Shown one piece after another: positions 1 to 9,033 of a DNA stretch of 64,000 nt. The notes under the pieces are model-generated. The model was given only the letters and a program-made list of their open reading frames with translations, was not told the DNA's origin and did no database searches. Both the position numbers and the translations under genes were made by a program. The DNA is taken from contig NZ_OESS01000002.1 of the NCBI RefSeq assembly GCF_900240285.1, forward strand, positions 558,001 to 622,000. Direction: 5' to 3'. Numbering within the stretch: position 1 is the stretch's first letter; every line of letters begins with the position of its first letter. The DNA comes from Halobacillus sp. Marseille-P3879. Lineage in GTDB: Bacteria; Bacillota; Bacilli; Bacillales; Halobacillaceae.

Positions 1-50
1 GAATTTCACAAAGAGGCTCGAGCGTTCATCCGCGGAAAGTGTGTGGTATT
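1..50. repeat. End of a Bacillaceae GC-rich dispersed repeat (cut by window edge)
   Basis: The text GAGGCTCGAGCG, then CCGCGGAAAGTGTGTGG, resembles one arm of the intergenic repeat common in halophilic Bacillaceae, whose arm reads roughly GAGGCTGAAGCG..CCGCGGAAAGCG. A fuller copy in the opposite orientation lies at 32287-32412. Only one arm is visible here. Family assignment is from memory of such genomes. Confidence 0.4.
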
Positions 51-65
51 TGCCTGCACGGGTGC

Positions 66-107
66 ACAAAAAAGCTTGTAGAAAAACAAGGGGTTTCTCT
101 ACAAGCT
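66..107 (-). terminator. Intrinsic terminator of the purine permease gene
   Basis: A perfect 10-bp inverted repeat (AGCTTGTAGA at 73-82, TCTACAAGCT at 98-107) with a 15-nt loop is followed, on the minus strand, by a run of T (plus-strand A at 68-73). It lies about 75 bases past the permease stop, so it ends that transcript. Confidence 0.75.
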
Positions 108-180
108 GAAACACATACCTGGTAAGGGTCTCTTTTTTTTATGCTTATACGAATGGTGGTAACCGTACTTATAGGCTTTA

Positions 181-1449
181 TTAGTGTCCGATGGAGCGGA
201 CGATAAATTCAACGAGAAAAACCATGGCGATTAATACGACAGGAGCTGAGAGCTCTCTTTGTTTCCCCATGGCAAATTTAACAACAGGGTAAGCGATGAA
301 GCCAAATGCCATTCCGTCAGCAATTGAGTACGTAAAAGGGATCATTACTATGATCAGAAAAGCCGGCATGGCATCGGATAACTGATCAAGAGGGATCTCT
401 TTAATATTTTGTACCATTAGTGCTCCTACAATAATGAGGATCGGACTAATTGCTGTTGAAGGGACCATAGAAATCCATGGAGTCAAGAAAATGGTAGTCA
501 GGAACAATCCCGCCATCACAAGGCTGGCTCTGCCGGTTTTTCCCTCTGAAGCAATTACAGCTGCGCTTTCTGCTGAGGATACAGTCGGTGAAGTACCGAA
601 GAATCCACAGGTTAATGCAGAAAATGCTGAAGCACGATAGGATTTTTTAAATTTGTCCTGCTGATTTAACATATCCAGCTGACCATGTATCAAGCCCATA
701 TTTTCAAATATAAGCACGATAGCCAGAGGAAATACAGCCATCCAAAAACCAAATTCACTAACAGCTCCAAAGGAGGGAAGAAAGACCCACTCTTGCTCAC
801 CTGCAGATATCCCTTTACCGGGACCATCCAGTAGACCGGTAAAATGTGCTATTACTGTACCAATTACCATGGTAATTAAAAAGTTTCCGGGCACATTTTT
901 AGCAAATAGAAAGACGGCAATAAATAAAGTGAGAAGACTCGTAATTACAACGGCCGATGAGGGGTCCCCCAAAGTGATAAGGGAGTGTTCGCCTCTTACG
1001 ACAAGCCCACCTTTCTCTAAGCCAATTAAGGTGAGGAACAGTCCAAGCCCTACAGTGATTGCATGCTTGAGGGCGCCTGGTATAGCATGCTTCAGCCAAT
1101 CTCCTAACGGGGTGTACGCTGTAGTCAGAAAGATTAGTGCGGCTACTATTACTACAGCTAATCCTTCCTGGAAGTCCATACCTTTTCCTTCAATAATGGA
1201 ATAAGCGAAGAGAGCATTTACTCCCATACCTGGAATAAGCACCATAGGAGCATTTGCATAAACAGCCATGATTAAACAGCCGACAGTACTTGCAAGAATT
1301 GTTGCAAGCATGCCATTTTCTAAGGGCAGGCCTGCATCTTGCAGAATTTGGCTATTAACCGCAATAATGTAGACGGTAGTAAAGTAGCCAATAAATCCGG
1401 CAATTATATCCTTACGCAGACTGTGCTGAGAATTATGCTGATTGAGCAT
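181..1449 (-). CDS. AzgA-type purine (guanine/hypoxanthine or adenine) permease, NCS2 superfamily
   Basis: A polytopic inner-membrane transporter, 422 residues, importing purine bases with protons. The AzgA-branch signatures are visible: PGMGVNAL at residues 73-80, and the downstream GTSPTVSSAESAA segment followed by EGKTGRASL. Many hydrophobic segments span the protein. The ATG at 1449 is chosen because GAGGAG lies 7 nt upstream; a longer reading from 1503 has no such site. It has its own promoter and terminator and runs against all neighbours. B. subtilis homologues of this branch are PbuG and PbuO. Which base it carries cannot be told from sequence alone. No purine riboswitch is seen in its short leader. 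It is not part of this locus in B. subtilis, so it is an insertion in the local order. Confidence 0.88.
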   Translation of the reverse strand: MLNQHNSQHSLRKDIIAGFIGYFTTVYIIAVNSQILQDAGLPLENGMLATILASTVGCLIMAVYANAPMVLIPGMGVNALFAYSIIEGKGMDFQEGLAVVIVAALIFLTTAYTPLGDWLKHAIPGALKHAITVGLGLFLTLIGLEKGGLVVRGEHSLITLGDPSSAVVITSLLTLFIAVFLFAKNVPGNFLITMVIGTVIAHFTGLLDGPGKGISAGEQEWVFLPSFGAVSEFGFWMAVFPLAIVLIFENMGLIHGQLDMLNQQDKFKKSYRASAFSALTCGFFGTSPTVSSAESAAVIASEGKTGRASLVMAGLFLTTIFLTPWISMVPSTAISPILIIVGALMVQNIKEIPLDQLSDAMPAFLIIVMIPFTYSIADGMAFGFIAYPVVKFAMGKQRELSAPVVLIAMVFLVEFIVRSIGH

Positions 1450-1511
1450 CGTATTCTCCTCTATGAAGTTATCCCTCTCCCACCCGGTTATCTCATAACC
1501 CACAAACTAGT

Positions 1512-1540
1512 ATTTTACTCTTTCTGGCAGAAATAATCAA
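1512..1540 (-). promoter_or_regulatory. Sigma-A promoter for the purine permease gene
   Basis: On the minus strand TTGATT (1535-1540) and TAAAAT (1512-1517) are separated by exactly 17 bp. The predicted start near 1505 leaves a leader of about 55 nt, too short for a purine riboswitch. Confidence 0.65.
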
Positions 1541-1606
1541 TATATCTAACTATTTTAATGAATTTTCATGGAAATATGGTAAAATATATATCGGTAATCG
1601 GATTAT

Positions 1607-1620
1607 AGAAAGCGTTTACC
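1607..1620 (+). promoter_or_regulatory. cre-like catabolite repression site before sdaAB
   Basis: AGAAAGCGTTTACC closely matches the CcpA operator consensus TGWAARCGYTWWCA, differing at the outer positions. It lies about 26 bases upstream of the sdaAB start and downstream of a TAAAAT hexamer at 1580-1585, a position where bound CcpA would block transcription. Site function is inferred. Confidence 0.45.
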
Positions 1621-1645
1621 TATTAACGGTAAGGATGGTGATCGT

Positions 1646-2308
1646 ATGAAATATAGATCAGTATTCGATATTATTGGGCCCGTTATGATCGGCCCTTCAA
1701 GTTCACACACGGCTGGCGCCGCCAGGATTGGGAGAGCAGCTAGGCATTTATTTGGACGGGAGCCGGAATACATCTACGTCCATCTCTTCGGTTCTTTTGC
1801 TCAAACATATAAAGGTCACGGAACGGACGTAGCTATTATAGGCGGGTTGTTAGATTTCGAGACGGACGACACACGAATGAGCTCCTCGATTGATATAGCT
1901 AAACATAAAAACATACAAATTAATTTTTATGAAGAAGAAGCGAATACAGACCATCCTAATACTGCAAAGCTTGTTATTGGGGATAAAGAAGGCGAATTAG
2001 AGCTCGTCGGCATATCAATAGGCGGAGGTAAAGCTGAAATAACTGAGCTTAATGGGTTTGAACTCAGACTATCAGGCAGCCATCCTGCGATTCTATTAAT
2101 TCATAATGACCGCTATGGAGCAATAGCATCAGCCACATCTATTCTTGCAAGCCATGAAATCAACATAGGTCGAATGGAAGTATCAAGAAAAGCTCAGGGA
2201 GAGCAGGCGTTAATGGTCATTGAGGTGGATCAGAATATTGAAGATACTGTATTAAACGAATTAGAACGAGCAGACCATATCACCCAGGTCGCCCGTATTT
2301 CCGATTAG
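1646..2308 (+). CDS. sdaAB: L-serine dehydratase, iron-sulfur-dependent, beta subunit
   Basis: Beta subunit (220 residues) of the oxygen-sensitive [4Fe-4S] serine dehydratase that turns L-serine into pyruvate and ammonia. The N-terminal serine dehydratase beta domain carries the signature GPSSSHTAGAARIG near residues 16-29. The C-terminal part (about 148-220) is an ACT domain, which in this family may sense serine. The ATG at 1646 follows AAGGATGGTG. It is followed by the alpha subunit gene after about 50 bases, so the two are probably cotranscribed. A cre-like site upstream suggests carbon catabolite control. Confidence 0.93.
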   Translation: MKYRSVFDIIGPVMIGPSSSHTAGAARIGRAARHLFGREPEYIYVHLFGSFAQTYKGHGTDVAIIGGLLDFETDDTRMSSSIDIAKHKNIQINFYEEEANTDHPNTAKLVIGDKEGELELVGISIGGGKAEITELNGFELRLSGSHPAILLIHNDRYGAIASATSILASHEINIGRMEVSRKAQGEQALMVIEVDQNIEDTVLNELERADHITQVARISD

Positions 2309-2361
2309 ATCAGGCTCGCTTTCTATTTAATAGGAAAGTGCCTTTAGAAAGGGGTATTCTG

Positions 2362-3246
2362 ATGTTTAAAAATGTTGCTGAATTAATAGAACGGGCAGAA
2401 AAAGAAAATATTCCAATCTCTGAAATAATGATTCGTCAGGAAATGGAAGTAAAACAAGTAGATCGCGAAAAAATTTTCAGCCAGATGGAAAGAAATTTAG
2501 ATGTTATGGAAAAAGCCGTAGAAGATGGGTTGCAGGGAGTGAAATCTCACAGCGGTCTTACCGGTGGGGATGCTGTGTTGATTCAAAATTATATGCGTGA
2601 CCATGAACCTCTGTCAGGTAATTTACTTATGGATGCTGTTAGTAAAGCTGTGGCCACAAATGAAGTGAATGCAGCAATGGGAACCATTTGTGCCACCCCG
2701 ACTGCTGGCAGTGCCGGTTGCGTGCCTGGGACTCTGTTCGCCGTTAAAAATAAATTAAATCCGACACGTGAGCAGATGGTACGATACTTGTTCACTGCGG
2801 GAGCTTTTGGATTCGTTGTTGCCAATAATGCTTCGATTTCCGGTGCTGCTGGAGGATGCCAGGCGGAAGTAGGTTCTGCTGCTGGAATGGCAGCGGCGGC
2901 TATCGTAGAAATGGCTGGAGGTACTCCGTCTCAATCCGCTGAAGCGATGGCTATTACGCTGAAGAACATGCTGGGATTAATCTGTGATCCAGTAGCCGGT
3001 CTGGTAGAAGTTCCTTGTGTGAAAAGAAACGCGATGGGTGCCTCCAATGCAGTGGTCGCCGCAGATATGGCATTAGCCGGTGTTACAAGCCGTATTCCTT
3101 GTGATGAAGTAATTGACGCTATGTATAAGGTAGGACAAAGGATGCCAAGTGCTTTTAGAGAGACTGCTCAAGGGGGGCTTGCTGATACCTTAACCGGCAG
3201 GAAACTTGAAGCCAAAATTTATGGGAGTCCGATTAATGAACAGTAG
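2362..3246 (+). CDS. sdaAA: L-serine dehydratase, iron-sulfur-dependent, alpha subunit
   Basis: Catalytic, cluster-binding subunit (294 residues) that pairs with SdaAB. Conserved cysteines sit in CATPTAGSAGC and in LICDPVAGLVEVPC, the usual cluster ligands of the family. The ATG at 2362 is chosen over a GTG at 2338 because AAAGGGG lies 6-8 nt before it and MFKNVAELIE is the usual N-terminus. The 3' end overlaps the recG start by 11 bases, which suggests translational coupling. The length fits the B. subtilis protein. Confidence 0.93.
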   Translation: MFKNVAELIERAEKENIPISEIMIRQEMEVKQVDREKIFSQMERNLDVMEKAVEDGLQGVKSHSGLTGGDAVLIQNYMRDHEPLSGNLLMDAVSKAVATNEVNAAMGTICATPTAGSAGCVPGTLFAVKNKLNPTREQMVRYLFTAGAFGFVVANNASISGAAGGCQAEVGSAAGMAAAAIVEMAGGTPSQSAEAMAITLKNMLGLICDPVAGLVEVPCVKRNAMGASNAVVAADMALAGVTSRIPCDEVIDAMYKVGQRMPSAFRETAQGGLADTLTGRKLEAKIYGSPINEQ

Positions 3247-5281
3247 ACTAAATTTATCGATTAGCGAAGTGAAAGGAATTGGGGAAAAGCTTCAAGCTCA
3301 TTTAAACGAGCTTGGGCTTTTTGACATTCATGACTTATTATTTTATTTTCCTTATCGTTACGATTCATATGAAATTAAACCATTAACTGAACTTCAGCAT
3401 GAAGAGAAAGCAACGATTGAGGGGCAGTTGACCTCTGAACCGGTCGTTCAGTTTTATGGAAAAAAGAAGTCACGCTTAACCATGACTCTACAAGTTGATC
3501 AATTTGCTGTAAAAGCTGTCATGTTTAACCGTTCATTTGCTAAAAAACAGCTGAGTGCCGGAGATACGGTGACAGTTACAGGTAAATGGGATCAGCACCG
3601 AATGCAAATCACAGTCAGCCAGTACAAAAAAGGGTCAGCACAGAGTCAGGAACCGATTCAGCCGGTTTATACATTAAAAGAAAGTGTTACACTAGTCACC
3701 TTAAGAAAAGTAATTAAGGCTGCTTTGGAAGATTACTTAGAAGATGTAGAAGAGATTCTGCCTGAGGATACAATTATCCGCTACAAGCTTCCTAAGCGCC
3801 AGCAGGCAATTGAACAAATGCATTATCCTCAAAGCCGTGTCTTATTAAAACATGCAAAACGAAGGTTCATTTATGAAGAGTTTTTAGTGTTTCAATTAAA
3901 AATGCAGTTACTAAGAAAATTACAGCGTGAATCAACAACTGGAAATGCCCAGAACTATGATAACGAGCGATTAACAGAGTTTGTTCAGTCACTTCCGTTT
4001 GAACTAACCGGTGCGCAGAAGCGTGCACTTAGTGAGATTTTACAGGATATGAAAAATCCTTACCGGATGAACCGGCTGCTGCAAGGAGATGTAGGTTCCG
4101 GAAAAACAGCCGTTGCAGCGATTGCTTTGTATGCGTCTATTACAACAGGACGTCAGACTGCTCTTATGGTCCCTACTGAAATTTTAGCAGAGCAGCACGC
4201 AGCATCCCTGCAGGAAATGTTCGGGGATCGGCTGAGGATTGCTTTGCTGACTGGCTCAGTTAAAGGGAAACGAAGAAGACAAATTCTAAGTGAGATCAAA
4301 GAACATCATGTAGATCTCATTGTAGGAACCCATGCTTTAATCCAGGAAGAAGTAGACTTTAACCGTCTCGGTTTCGTAATCGTAGATGAACAACATCGTT
4401 TTGGAGTGAATCAGCGGAGAACGCTCCGAGATAAGGGACTCCATCCTGATGTCTTATTTATGACAGCTACGCCTATACCTCGAACGTTGGCCATCACAGC
4501 TTTTGGAGATATGGATGTATCTGTAATAGATGAAATGCCCGCAGGGAGGAAACCAGTTGAAACGTACTGGGTAAAGGGACAACTTACAGATAAAGTCCTT
4601 GCCTTCATACAAAAACAGATTAAATCAGGCCAGCAGGCTTATGTAATCTGTCCGCTGATTGAAGAATCGGATCAGCTGGATATTCAGAATGCTATTGATT
4701 TATACGACCAGCTTTCAAATATTTTTGAACCGGGTGTACATGTTGGTCTTATGCATGGGCGTTTATCTAATGATGAAAAAGAAGAAGTCATGCATAGCTT
4801 TGCTGCAAATGAAGTACAAATCCTGGTTTCTACAACGGTTGTTGAAGTAGGGGTTAACGTTCCAAATGCCACCGTCATGGTTATTCATGACGCCGAACGT
4901 TTCGGTCTGTCACAGCTGCATCAGTTGAGAGGGCGCGTAGGAAGAGGAAATGTGCAAAGTTATTGTATATTACTTGCTGACCCTAAAGGAGACGTAGGGA
5001 AGGAGCGTATGCGGATAATGACGGAAACTACTGATGGATTTGAATTATCAGAACAAGACTTAAAACTTAGAGGACCAGGGGACTTCTTCGGAAGAAAACA
5101 AAGCGGCATGCCAGAGTTTAAAGTAGGAGATATGGTTCATGATTACCGAGCTCTAGAAACAGCAAGACAAGATGCTGCCCAAATTATTTCGGGTAATCTG
5201 CTGGAAAAAAATCATGAATATCGAGCTCTCAAGCAGATGATCGAGAAGGATCCTCATATATCCGGAAAAGTATTGGATTAA
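3236..5281 (+). CDS. recG: ATP-dependent DNA helicase RecG
   Basis: Branch-migration helicase that regresses stalled forks and processes recombination intermediates in the cytoplasm. It has 681 residues, as is usual. An N-terminal helix and OB-fold wedge domain (about 1-230) is followed by two RecA-like helicase lobes: Walker A GDVGSGKT, the DEQH box, TATPIPRT, and the QLRGRVGRG segment of the second lobe. The ATG at 3236 is preferred since GGGAG lies 8 nt upstream; in-frame starts at 3206 and 3221 lie deeper inside sdaAA and lack as good a site. It is the last gene before the FapR-controlled promoter. Confidence 0.95.
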   Translation: MNSRLNLSISEVKGIGEKLQAHLNELGLFDIHDLLFYFPYRYDSYEIKPLTELQHEEKATIEGQLTSEPVVQFYGKKKSRLTMTLQVDQFAVKAVMFNRSFAKKQLSAGDTVTVTGKWDQHRMQITVSQYKKGSAQSQEPIQPVYTLKESVTLVTLRKVIKAALEDYLEDVEEILPEDTIIRYKLPKRQQAIEQMHYPQSRVLLKHAKRRFIYEEFLVFQLKMQLLRKLQRESTTGNAQNYDNERLTEFVQSLPFELTGAQKRALSEILQDMKNPYRMNRLLQGDVGSGKTAVAAIALYASITTGRQTALMVPTEILAEQHAASLQEMFGDRLRIALLTGSVKGKRRRQILSEIKEHHVDLIVGTHALIQEEVDFNRLGFVIVDEQHRFGVNQRRTLRDKGLHPDVLFMTATPIPRTLAITAFGDMDVSVIDEMPAGRKPVETYWVKGQLTDKVLAFIQKQIKSGQQAYVICPLIEESDQLDIQNAIDLYDQLSNIFEPGVHVGLMHGRLSNDEKEEVMHSFAANEVQILVSTTVVEVGVNVPNATVMVIHDAERFGLSQLHQLRGRVGRGNVQSYCILLADPKGDVGKERMRIMTETTDGFELSEQDLKLRGPGDFFGRKQSGMPEFKVGDMVHDYRALETARQDAAQIISGNLLEKNHEYRALKQMIEKDPHISGKVLD

Positions 5282-5328
5282 AAGAAAATTCCGATTGGTT
5301 TTCGTGATTTGCTTTTTCTTCGAGATCC

Positions 5329-5357
5329 TTGCGTTATTAAAAAAGGTATTATATATT
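5329..5357 (+). promoter_or_regulatory. Sigma-A promoter of the fapR operon
   Basis: TTGCGT (5329-5334) and TATATT (5352-5357) are spaced by 17 bp. The predicted start near 5364 falls inside the FapR operator. Confidence 0.65.
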
Positions 5358-5360
5358 ACT

Positions 5361-5379
5361 ATTAGTACCTAGTCATAAT
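5361..5379 (+). promoter_or_regulatory. FapR operator
   Basis: ATTAGTACCTAGTCATAAT matches the known FapR box core TTAGTACC followed by an AT-rich half. It overlaps the predicted transcription start and lies about 26 bases before the fapR start codon. In B. subtilis FapR bound here is released by malonyl-CoA, so autoregulation of this lipid operon is expected. Confidence 0.82.
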
Positions 5380-5404
5380 TGGCGAATGAACGGTGGGACA
5401 TAGG

Positions 5405-5983
5405 ATGAAACGATCCAAACAAGTGAGACAGAGCGAATTAAAGGACACGATCAAAGAAACGCCTTTTATTACAGATGAAGAGCTGGCACGCCGTTTTAAT
5501 GTTAGTATCCAGACAATACGGCTTGACCGTATGGAACTTTCTATCCCGGAATTGCGTGAACGTATTAAATCTGTTGCTACTCATGAATGGAATGAAACGG
5601 TTAAAGCTCTGCCAATCGAAGAAGTTATTGGAGAAGTAATAGATCTGGAACTTGATGAGCGGGCAATTTCCATTTTAGACATAAAGCCGGAACACGTTTT
5701 TTCCAGAAACAGTATAGCCAGAGGACATCATTTATTTGCTCAAGCTAATTCCTTAGCCGTAGCTGTAATTAATGATGAACTTGCGCTGACTGCTGGATCG
5801 AGTATCCGGTTTACCCGGCCGGTTAAATTGGGAGAGCGTGTGGTAGCGAAAGCGTTCGTAAAAGGTGAAGATCATAAAGGGCGAACGATAGTAGATGTAC
5901 ACAGTTATGTGGAAAGTGACGAAGTATTTGCAGGGTCATTTAAGATGTTTCGCGAAAATGACCCTAAGGAGATGAATGAATAA
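5405..5983 (+). CDS. fapR: Transcriptional repressor of fatty acid and phospholipid synthesis
   Basis: DNA-binding repressor (192 residues) of membrane-lipid genes, with malonyl-CoA as inducer. An N-terminal helix-turn-helix (about residues 20-45, [19 protein letters not shown]) is joined to a C-terminal hot-dog fold effector domain containing [17 protein letters not shown]. The ATG at 5405 gives the usual N-terminus MKRSKQVRQ; the GTG at 5393 overlaps the ribosome binding site GGTGGG. It opens the operon fapR-plsX-fabD-fabG-acpP, with its own operator just upstream. Its stop overlaps the plsX start by one base. Confidence 0.95.
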   Translation: MKRSKQVRQSELKDTIKETPFITDEELARRFNVSIQTIRLDRMELSIPELRERIKSVATHEWNETVKALPIEEVIGEVIDLELDERAISILDIKPEHVFSRNSIARGHHLFAQANSLAVAVINDELALTAGSSIRFTRPVKLGERVVAKAFVKGEDHKGRTIVDVHSYVESDEVFAGSFKMFRENDPKEMNE

Positions 5984-6987
5984 TGAAGCTGGCAATTGAT
6001 GCAATGGGAGGTGACAATGCACCCGAAGCGGTTGTGAAAGGTGCATTGGAAGCTGTTCATTCAATAAAAGGGCTTGAAATTACTCTTATAGGAAATGAGA
6101 AAGAAATCAATCCTTTCTTAAATGATTCAACGAATATTAATGTTATACATACGACAGAATCCATAACGGCTGACGATGAACCGGTCCGGGCTGTGAGAAG
6201 AAAGAAGCAGGCATCTATGGTATTGATGGCTAAAGAGGTCAAAGAGGGAAGAGCTGATGGATGTATTTCTGCTGGAAACACAGGAGCTTTAATGAGTGCG
6301 GGACTGTTTGGTATTGGAAGGTTAAAAGGAGTAGAGAGGCCTGCTCTAAGTCCAACTTTGCCTACGGAAGATGGCAAAGGCTTTTTAATGCTGGACGTAG
6401 GAGCAAATGTTGATGCAAAACCTAATCACTTGCTTCAATACGCTGTCATTGGTTCAATTTATAGCGGTAAAGTAAGAGGAGTGTCTTCTCCCCGTGTCGG
6501 TTTATTAAACGTTGGAACAGAAGAGGGAAAAGGAAGCGAACTAACGAAGAAAGCTTTTGAATTAATGGCGGATGCGCCAATAAACTTTATAGGCAACGTA
6601 GAGGCTCGTGATCTTCTTAATGGCGCCGCTGATGTTGTCGTAACTGACGGTTTTACAGGAAACGTCGCATTGAAAACAATTGAAGGTACAGCCTTAACGA
6701 TGTTCTCAATGATAAAATCTACTTTCATGCAGAACTTTAAATCCAAGATTGCAGCCAGCCTTGTAAAGAATGATTTAAAGCAGCTGAAAAATCAGCTGGA
6801 TTATTCAGAATACGGAGGGGCAGGATTGTTTGGTTTACAGGCTCCGGTTATTAAAGCTCACGGCTCATCTAATGAAAGGGCGATTTTCAATGCGATCAAA
6901 CAAGCTTGTCACATGATTGAAGAAAATGTGACCACTACAATTGAATCCACATTAAAAGAAGTGGCAAAGGAAGGTGCAGACGATTGA
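5983..6987 (+). CDS. plsX: Phosphate acyltransferase PlsX
   Basis: Makes acyl-phosphate from acyl-ACP, the donor for PlsY in the first step of phospholipid synthesis; a peripheral membrane enzyme. It has 334 residues and the family N-terminus [16 protein letters not shown]. Internal family motifs include [18 protein letters not shown] and [11 protein letters not shown]. The start overlaps the fapR stop (TAATG) and the end overlaps the fabD start by 4 bases, so the genes are tightly coupled under FapR control. Confidence 0.95.
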   Translation: MKLAIDAMGGDNAPEAVVKGALEAVHSIKGLEITLIGNEKEINPFLNDSTNINVIHTTESITADDEPVRAVRRKKQASMVLMAKEVKEGRADGCISAGNTGALMSAGLFGIGRLKGVERPALSPTLPTEDGKGFLMLDVGANVDAKPNHLLQYAVIGSIYSGKVRGVSSPRVGLLNVGTEEGKGSELTKKAFELMADAPINFIGNVEARDLLNGAADVVVTDGFTGNVALKTIEGTALTMFSMIKSTFMQNFKSKIAASLVKNDLKQLKNQLDYSEYGGAGLFGLQAPVIKAHGSSNERAIFNAIKQACHMIEENVTTTIESTLKEVAKEGADD

Positions 6988-7925
6988 AAAAGGTAGCTTA
7001 TATCTTTCCAGGACAAGGGTCCCAGGAAGTTGGAATGGGCCAGGAAATGTATGAAACTTACGATAATGTGAAACAATTATTTGACCAGGCGGATGAGAAG
7101 CTCGGGTATTCTTTAACTTCCCTCATGTTTGAAGGCCCGGGAGAGGAATTAACAAAAACGGAAAACGCTCAGCCTGCACTTCTCTTAAACAGTGTAGGGA
7201 TTACTAAAGTACTTGAAGAAAAAGGGGTAACTCCTTTAATGACAGCCGGCCACAGCCTGGGTGAGTACAGCGCACTCGTCGCTGCAGGTTCACTGAACCC
7301 TGCAGAGGCTGTTCAGCTTGTCCATACAAGAGGTAAATTGATGGAAGAAGCTGTTCCTACTGGACAGGGGGCAATGGCTGCTGTCTTAGGATTATCAAAA
7401 GAGAATATTGAGGAAGTACTGGCAGACTTTGACGAAAGTGAGCCTGTTGATCTGGCTAATATTAACTGTCCTGGACAAATCGTAATTTCAGGTACAGCTC
7501 AAGGTGTGGAAAAAGCATCTCACCTGTTAAAAGAAGCAGGTGCAAAAAGAGTTCTTCCGTTAAATGTAAGCGGTCCTTTCCATTCCCGTTTAATGGAGCC
7601 TGCTAGTGAAGAGTTTGCAGCGAACTTAAAGGAAGTTTCGATCACTGCTGCTCAATGTCCTGTCTATGCTAATGTCACCGCGGAACCTGTAACAAAACCA
7701 GGAGAAATCGGGGAATTGTTAATAAAACAGTTATATTCTCCTGTACGGTTCGAAGAGATCTTAGAAAAATTTGTAGAAGCAGACCTCGATGCGATTGTAG
7801 AAGTAGGACATGGAAAAGTGCTTAGCGGGTTAGTTAAGAAAGTAAACCGGAGGACAAAGACATTCTCCATTCAGGATCCGGAGTCTCTTCAAAGTTTTAT
7901 AGATTGGTATAAGGAGGATTCTTAA
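6984..7925 (+). CDS. fabD: Malonyl-CoA:ACP transacylase
   Basis: Transfers malonyl from CoA to acyl carrier protein, supplying chain extender units for fatty acid synthesis. It has 313 residues. The catalytic serine is Ser91 in GHSLGEYS and the partner histidine is His200 in SGPFHS. The start codon is TTG at 6984, overlapping the plsX stop (TTGA) with GGAAGG about 9 nt upstream. No ATG lies close by, and the N-terminus [14 protein letters not shown] is typical. It ends one base into fabG. Confidence 0.95.
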   Translation: MKKVAYIFPGQGSQEVGMGQEMYETYDNVKQLFDQADEKLGYSLTSLMFEGPGEELTKTENAQPALLLNSVGITKVLEEKGVTPLMTAGHSLGEYSALVAAGSLNPAEAVQLVHTRGKLMEEAVPTGQGAMAAVLGLSKENIEEVLADFDESEPVDLANINCPGQIVISGTAQGVEKASHLLKEAGAKRVLPLNVSGPFHSRLMEPASEEFAANLKEVSITAAQCPVYANVTAEPVTKPGEIGELLIKQLYSPVRFEEILEKFVEADLDAIVEVGHGKVLSGLVKKVNRRTKTFSIQDPESLQSFIDWYKEDS

Positions 7926-8665
7926 TGTTGAACGAACAAGTGGCCCTCGTTACAGGAGCTTCTCGTGGTATTGGCCGTGCCATAGCACTTGAGTTAGCTT
8001 TAAAAGGTGCTAAAGTAGCAGTAAACTACGCGGGAAGTGAAGCAAAAGCTGAGGAAGTTGTTCAGGAAATTAAAAAAAATGGCGGAGAAGCCATTAAAAT
8101 TCAAGCCAATGTTTCCAACTCAGATGATGTTAAAGCGATGGTCAAGGAAGTTGTCGATCAATTCGGAAAACTGGATATATTAGTGAATAATGCGGGTATT
8201 ACCAGAGATAATCTGTTGATGAGAATGAAAGAAGATGAATTTGACGATGTTATCGATACAAATTTAAAAGGTGTATTCGTCTGTACAAAAGGTGTTACCC
8301 GACAAATGATGAAACAGAAATATGGACGGATCATTAATATTTCTTCCATCGTAGGTGTGTCAGGAAATCCTGGCCAAGCGAACTATGTAGCTGCTAAAGC
8401 CGGTGTGATTGGTTTAACCAAATCCAATGCTAAAGAGCTGGCTTCTAGAAACATTACAGTTAACGCTGTGGCTCCTGGTTACATTACCACAGATATGACA
8501 GATCAGCTTACCGAAGATCAGCGTGAACAAATGCTTTCCTTAATTCCATTGGGAAGACTTGGAAGCGGCGAAGATATAGCTGGCGTGGTTCGCTTTTTAG
8601 CCTCAGAAGATGCAGGATATATCACTGGTCAGACCATCCATGTTGATGGTGGTATGGTGATGTAA
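7925..8665 (+). CDS. fabG: 3-oxoacyl-ACP reductase
   Basis: NADPH-dependent short-chain dehydrogenase for the first reduction of fatty acid elongation. It has 246 residues. The cofactor loop TGASRGIG covers residues 10-17, NNAG is near 88-91, and the catalytic triad is Ser141, Tyr154, Lys158 with the classic spacing. AAGGAGG stands just before the ATG, which overlaps the fabD stop by one base. A separate promoter for acpP seems to lie just after its stop. Confidence 0.95.
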   Translation: MLNEQVALVTGASRGIGRAIALELALKGAKVAVNYAGSEAKAEEVVQEIKKNGGEAIKIQANVSNSDDVKAMVKEVVDQFGKLDILVNNAGITRDNLLMRMKEDEFDDVIDTNLKGVFVCTKGVTRQMMKQKYGRIINISSIVGVSGNPGQANYVAAKAGVIGLTKSNAKELASRNITVNAVAPGYITTDMTDQLTEDQREQMLSLIPLGRLGSGEDIAGVVRFLASEDAGYITGQTIHVDGGMVM

Positions 8666-8673
8666 AATTTGTC

Positions 8674-8702
8674 TGGTTTTCCTTTTTAAAATTTACTATA
8701 AT
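8674..8702 (+). promoter_or_regulatory. Possible internal promoter for acpP
   Basis: A perfect TATAAT (8697-8702) lies 17 bp after TGGTTT (8674-8679), a weak -35. The predicted start near 8708 would give a leader of only about 18 nt holding little more than the ribosome binding site GGAGGTGA. Confidence 0.4.
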
Positions 8703-8725
8703 GATTGAAGGGAGGTGAAGTTCCT

Positions 8726-8959
8726 ATGGCAGATACATTCGAAAGAGTAAAACAGATCATTGTCGATCGTCTTGATGCAGACGAATCAAAAGTAACAATG
8801 GAAGCTTCCTTCAAAGAAGATCTAGAAGCGGATTCTCTTGACGTTGTTGAATTAGTAATGGAGCTTGAAGACGAGTTCGATATGGAAATTTCTGATGAAG
8901 AAGCTGAAAAAATCAATACAGTTGGCGACGCTGTGAACTACATAAACAGCCAGTCGTAA
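8726..8959 (+). CDS. acpP: Acyl carrier protein
   Basis: Small acidic carrier of growing acyl chains, 77 residues. The phosphopantetheine attachment site is Ser37 in [12 protein letters not shown]. The ATG at 8726 follows GGAGGTGA by 7 nt; an earlier in-frame start at 8705 would place the ribosome binding site inside the gene. It is the last gene of the FapR group and may also be made from its own promoter, which would suit the high demand for this protein. Confidence 0.96.
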   Translation: MADTFERVKQIIVDRLDADESKVTMEASFKEDLEADSLDVVELVMELEDEFDMEISDEEAEKINTVGDAVNYINSQS

Positions 8960-9033
8960 CTTATGAATTGCTGTCTGCTTTGCAGGCAGCCTTTCCTATA
9001 TAGATCAATTTCGAGAAAAGGACAAGGTGAATT

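Noticed and set aside
1450-1505. A purine riboswitch before the permease gene
   Set aside because: The leader after the predicted start is about 55 nt and lacks the conserved loop sequences of the purine aptamer.
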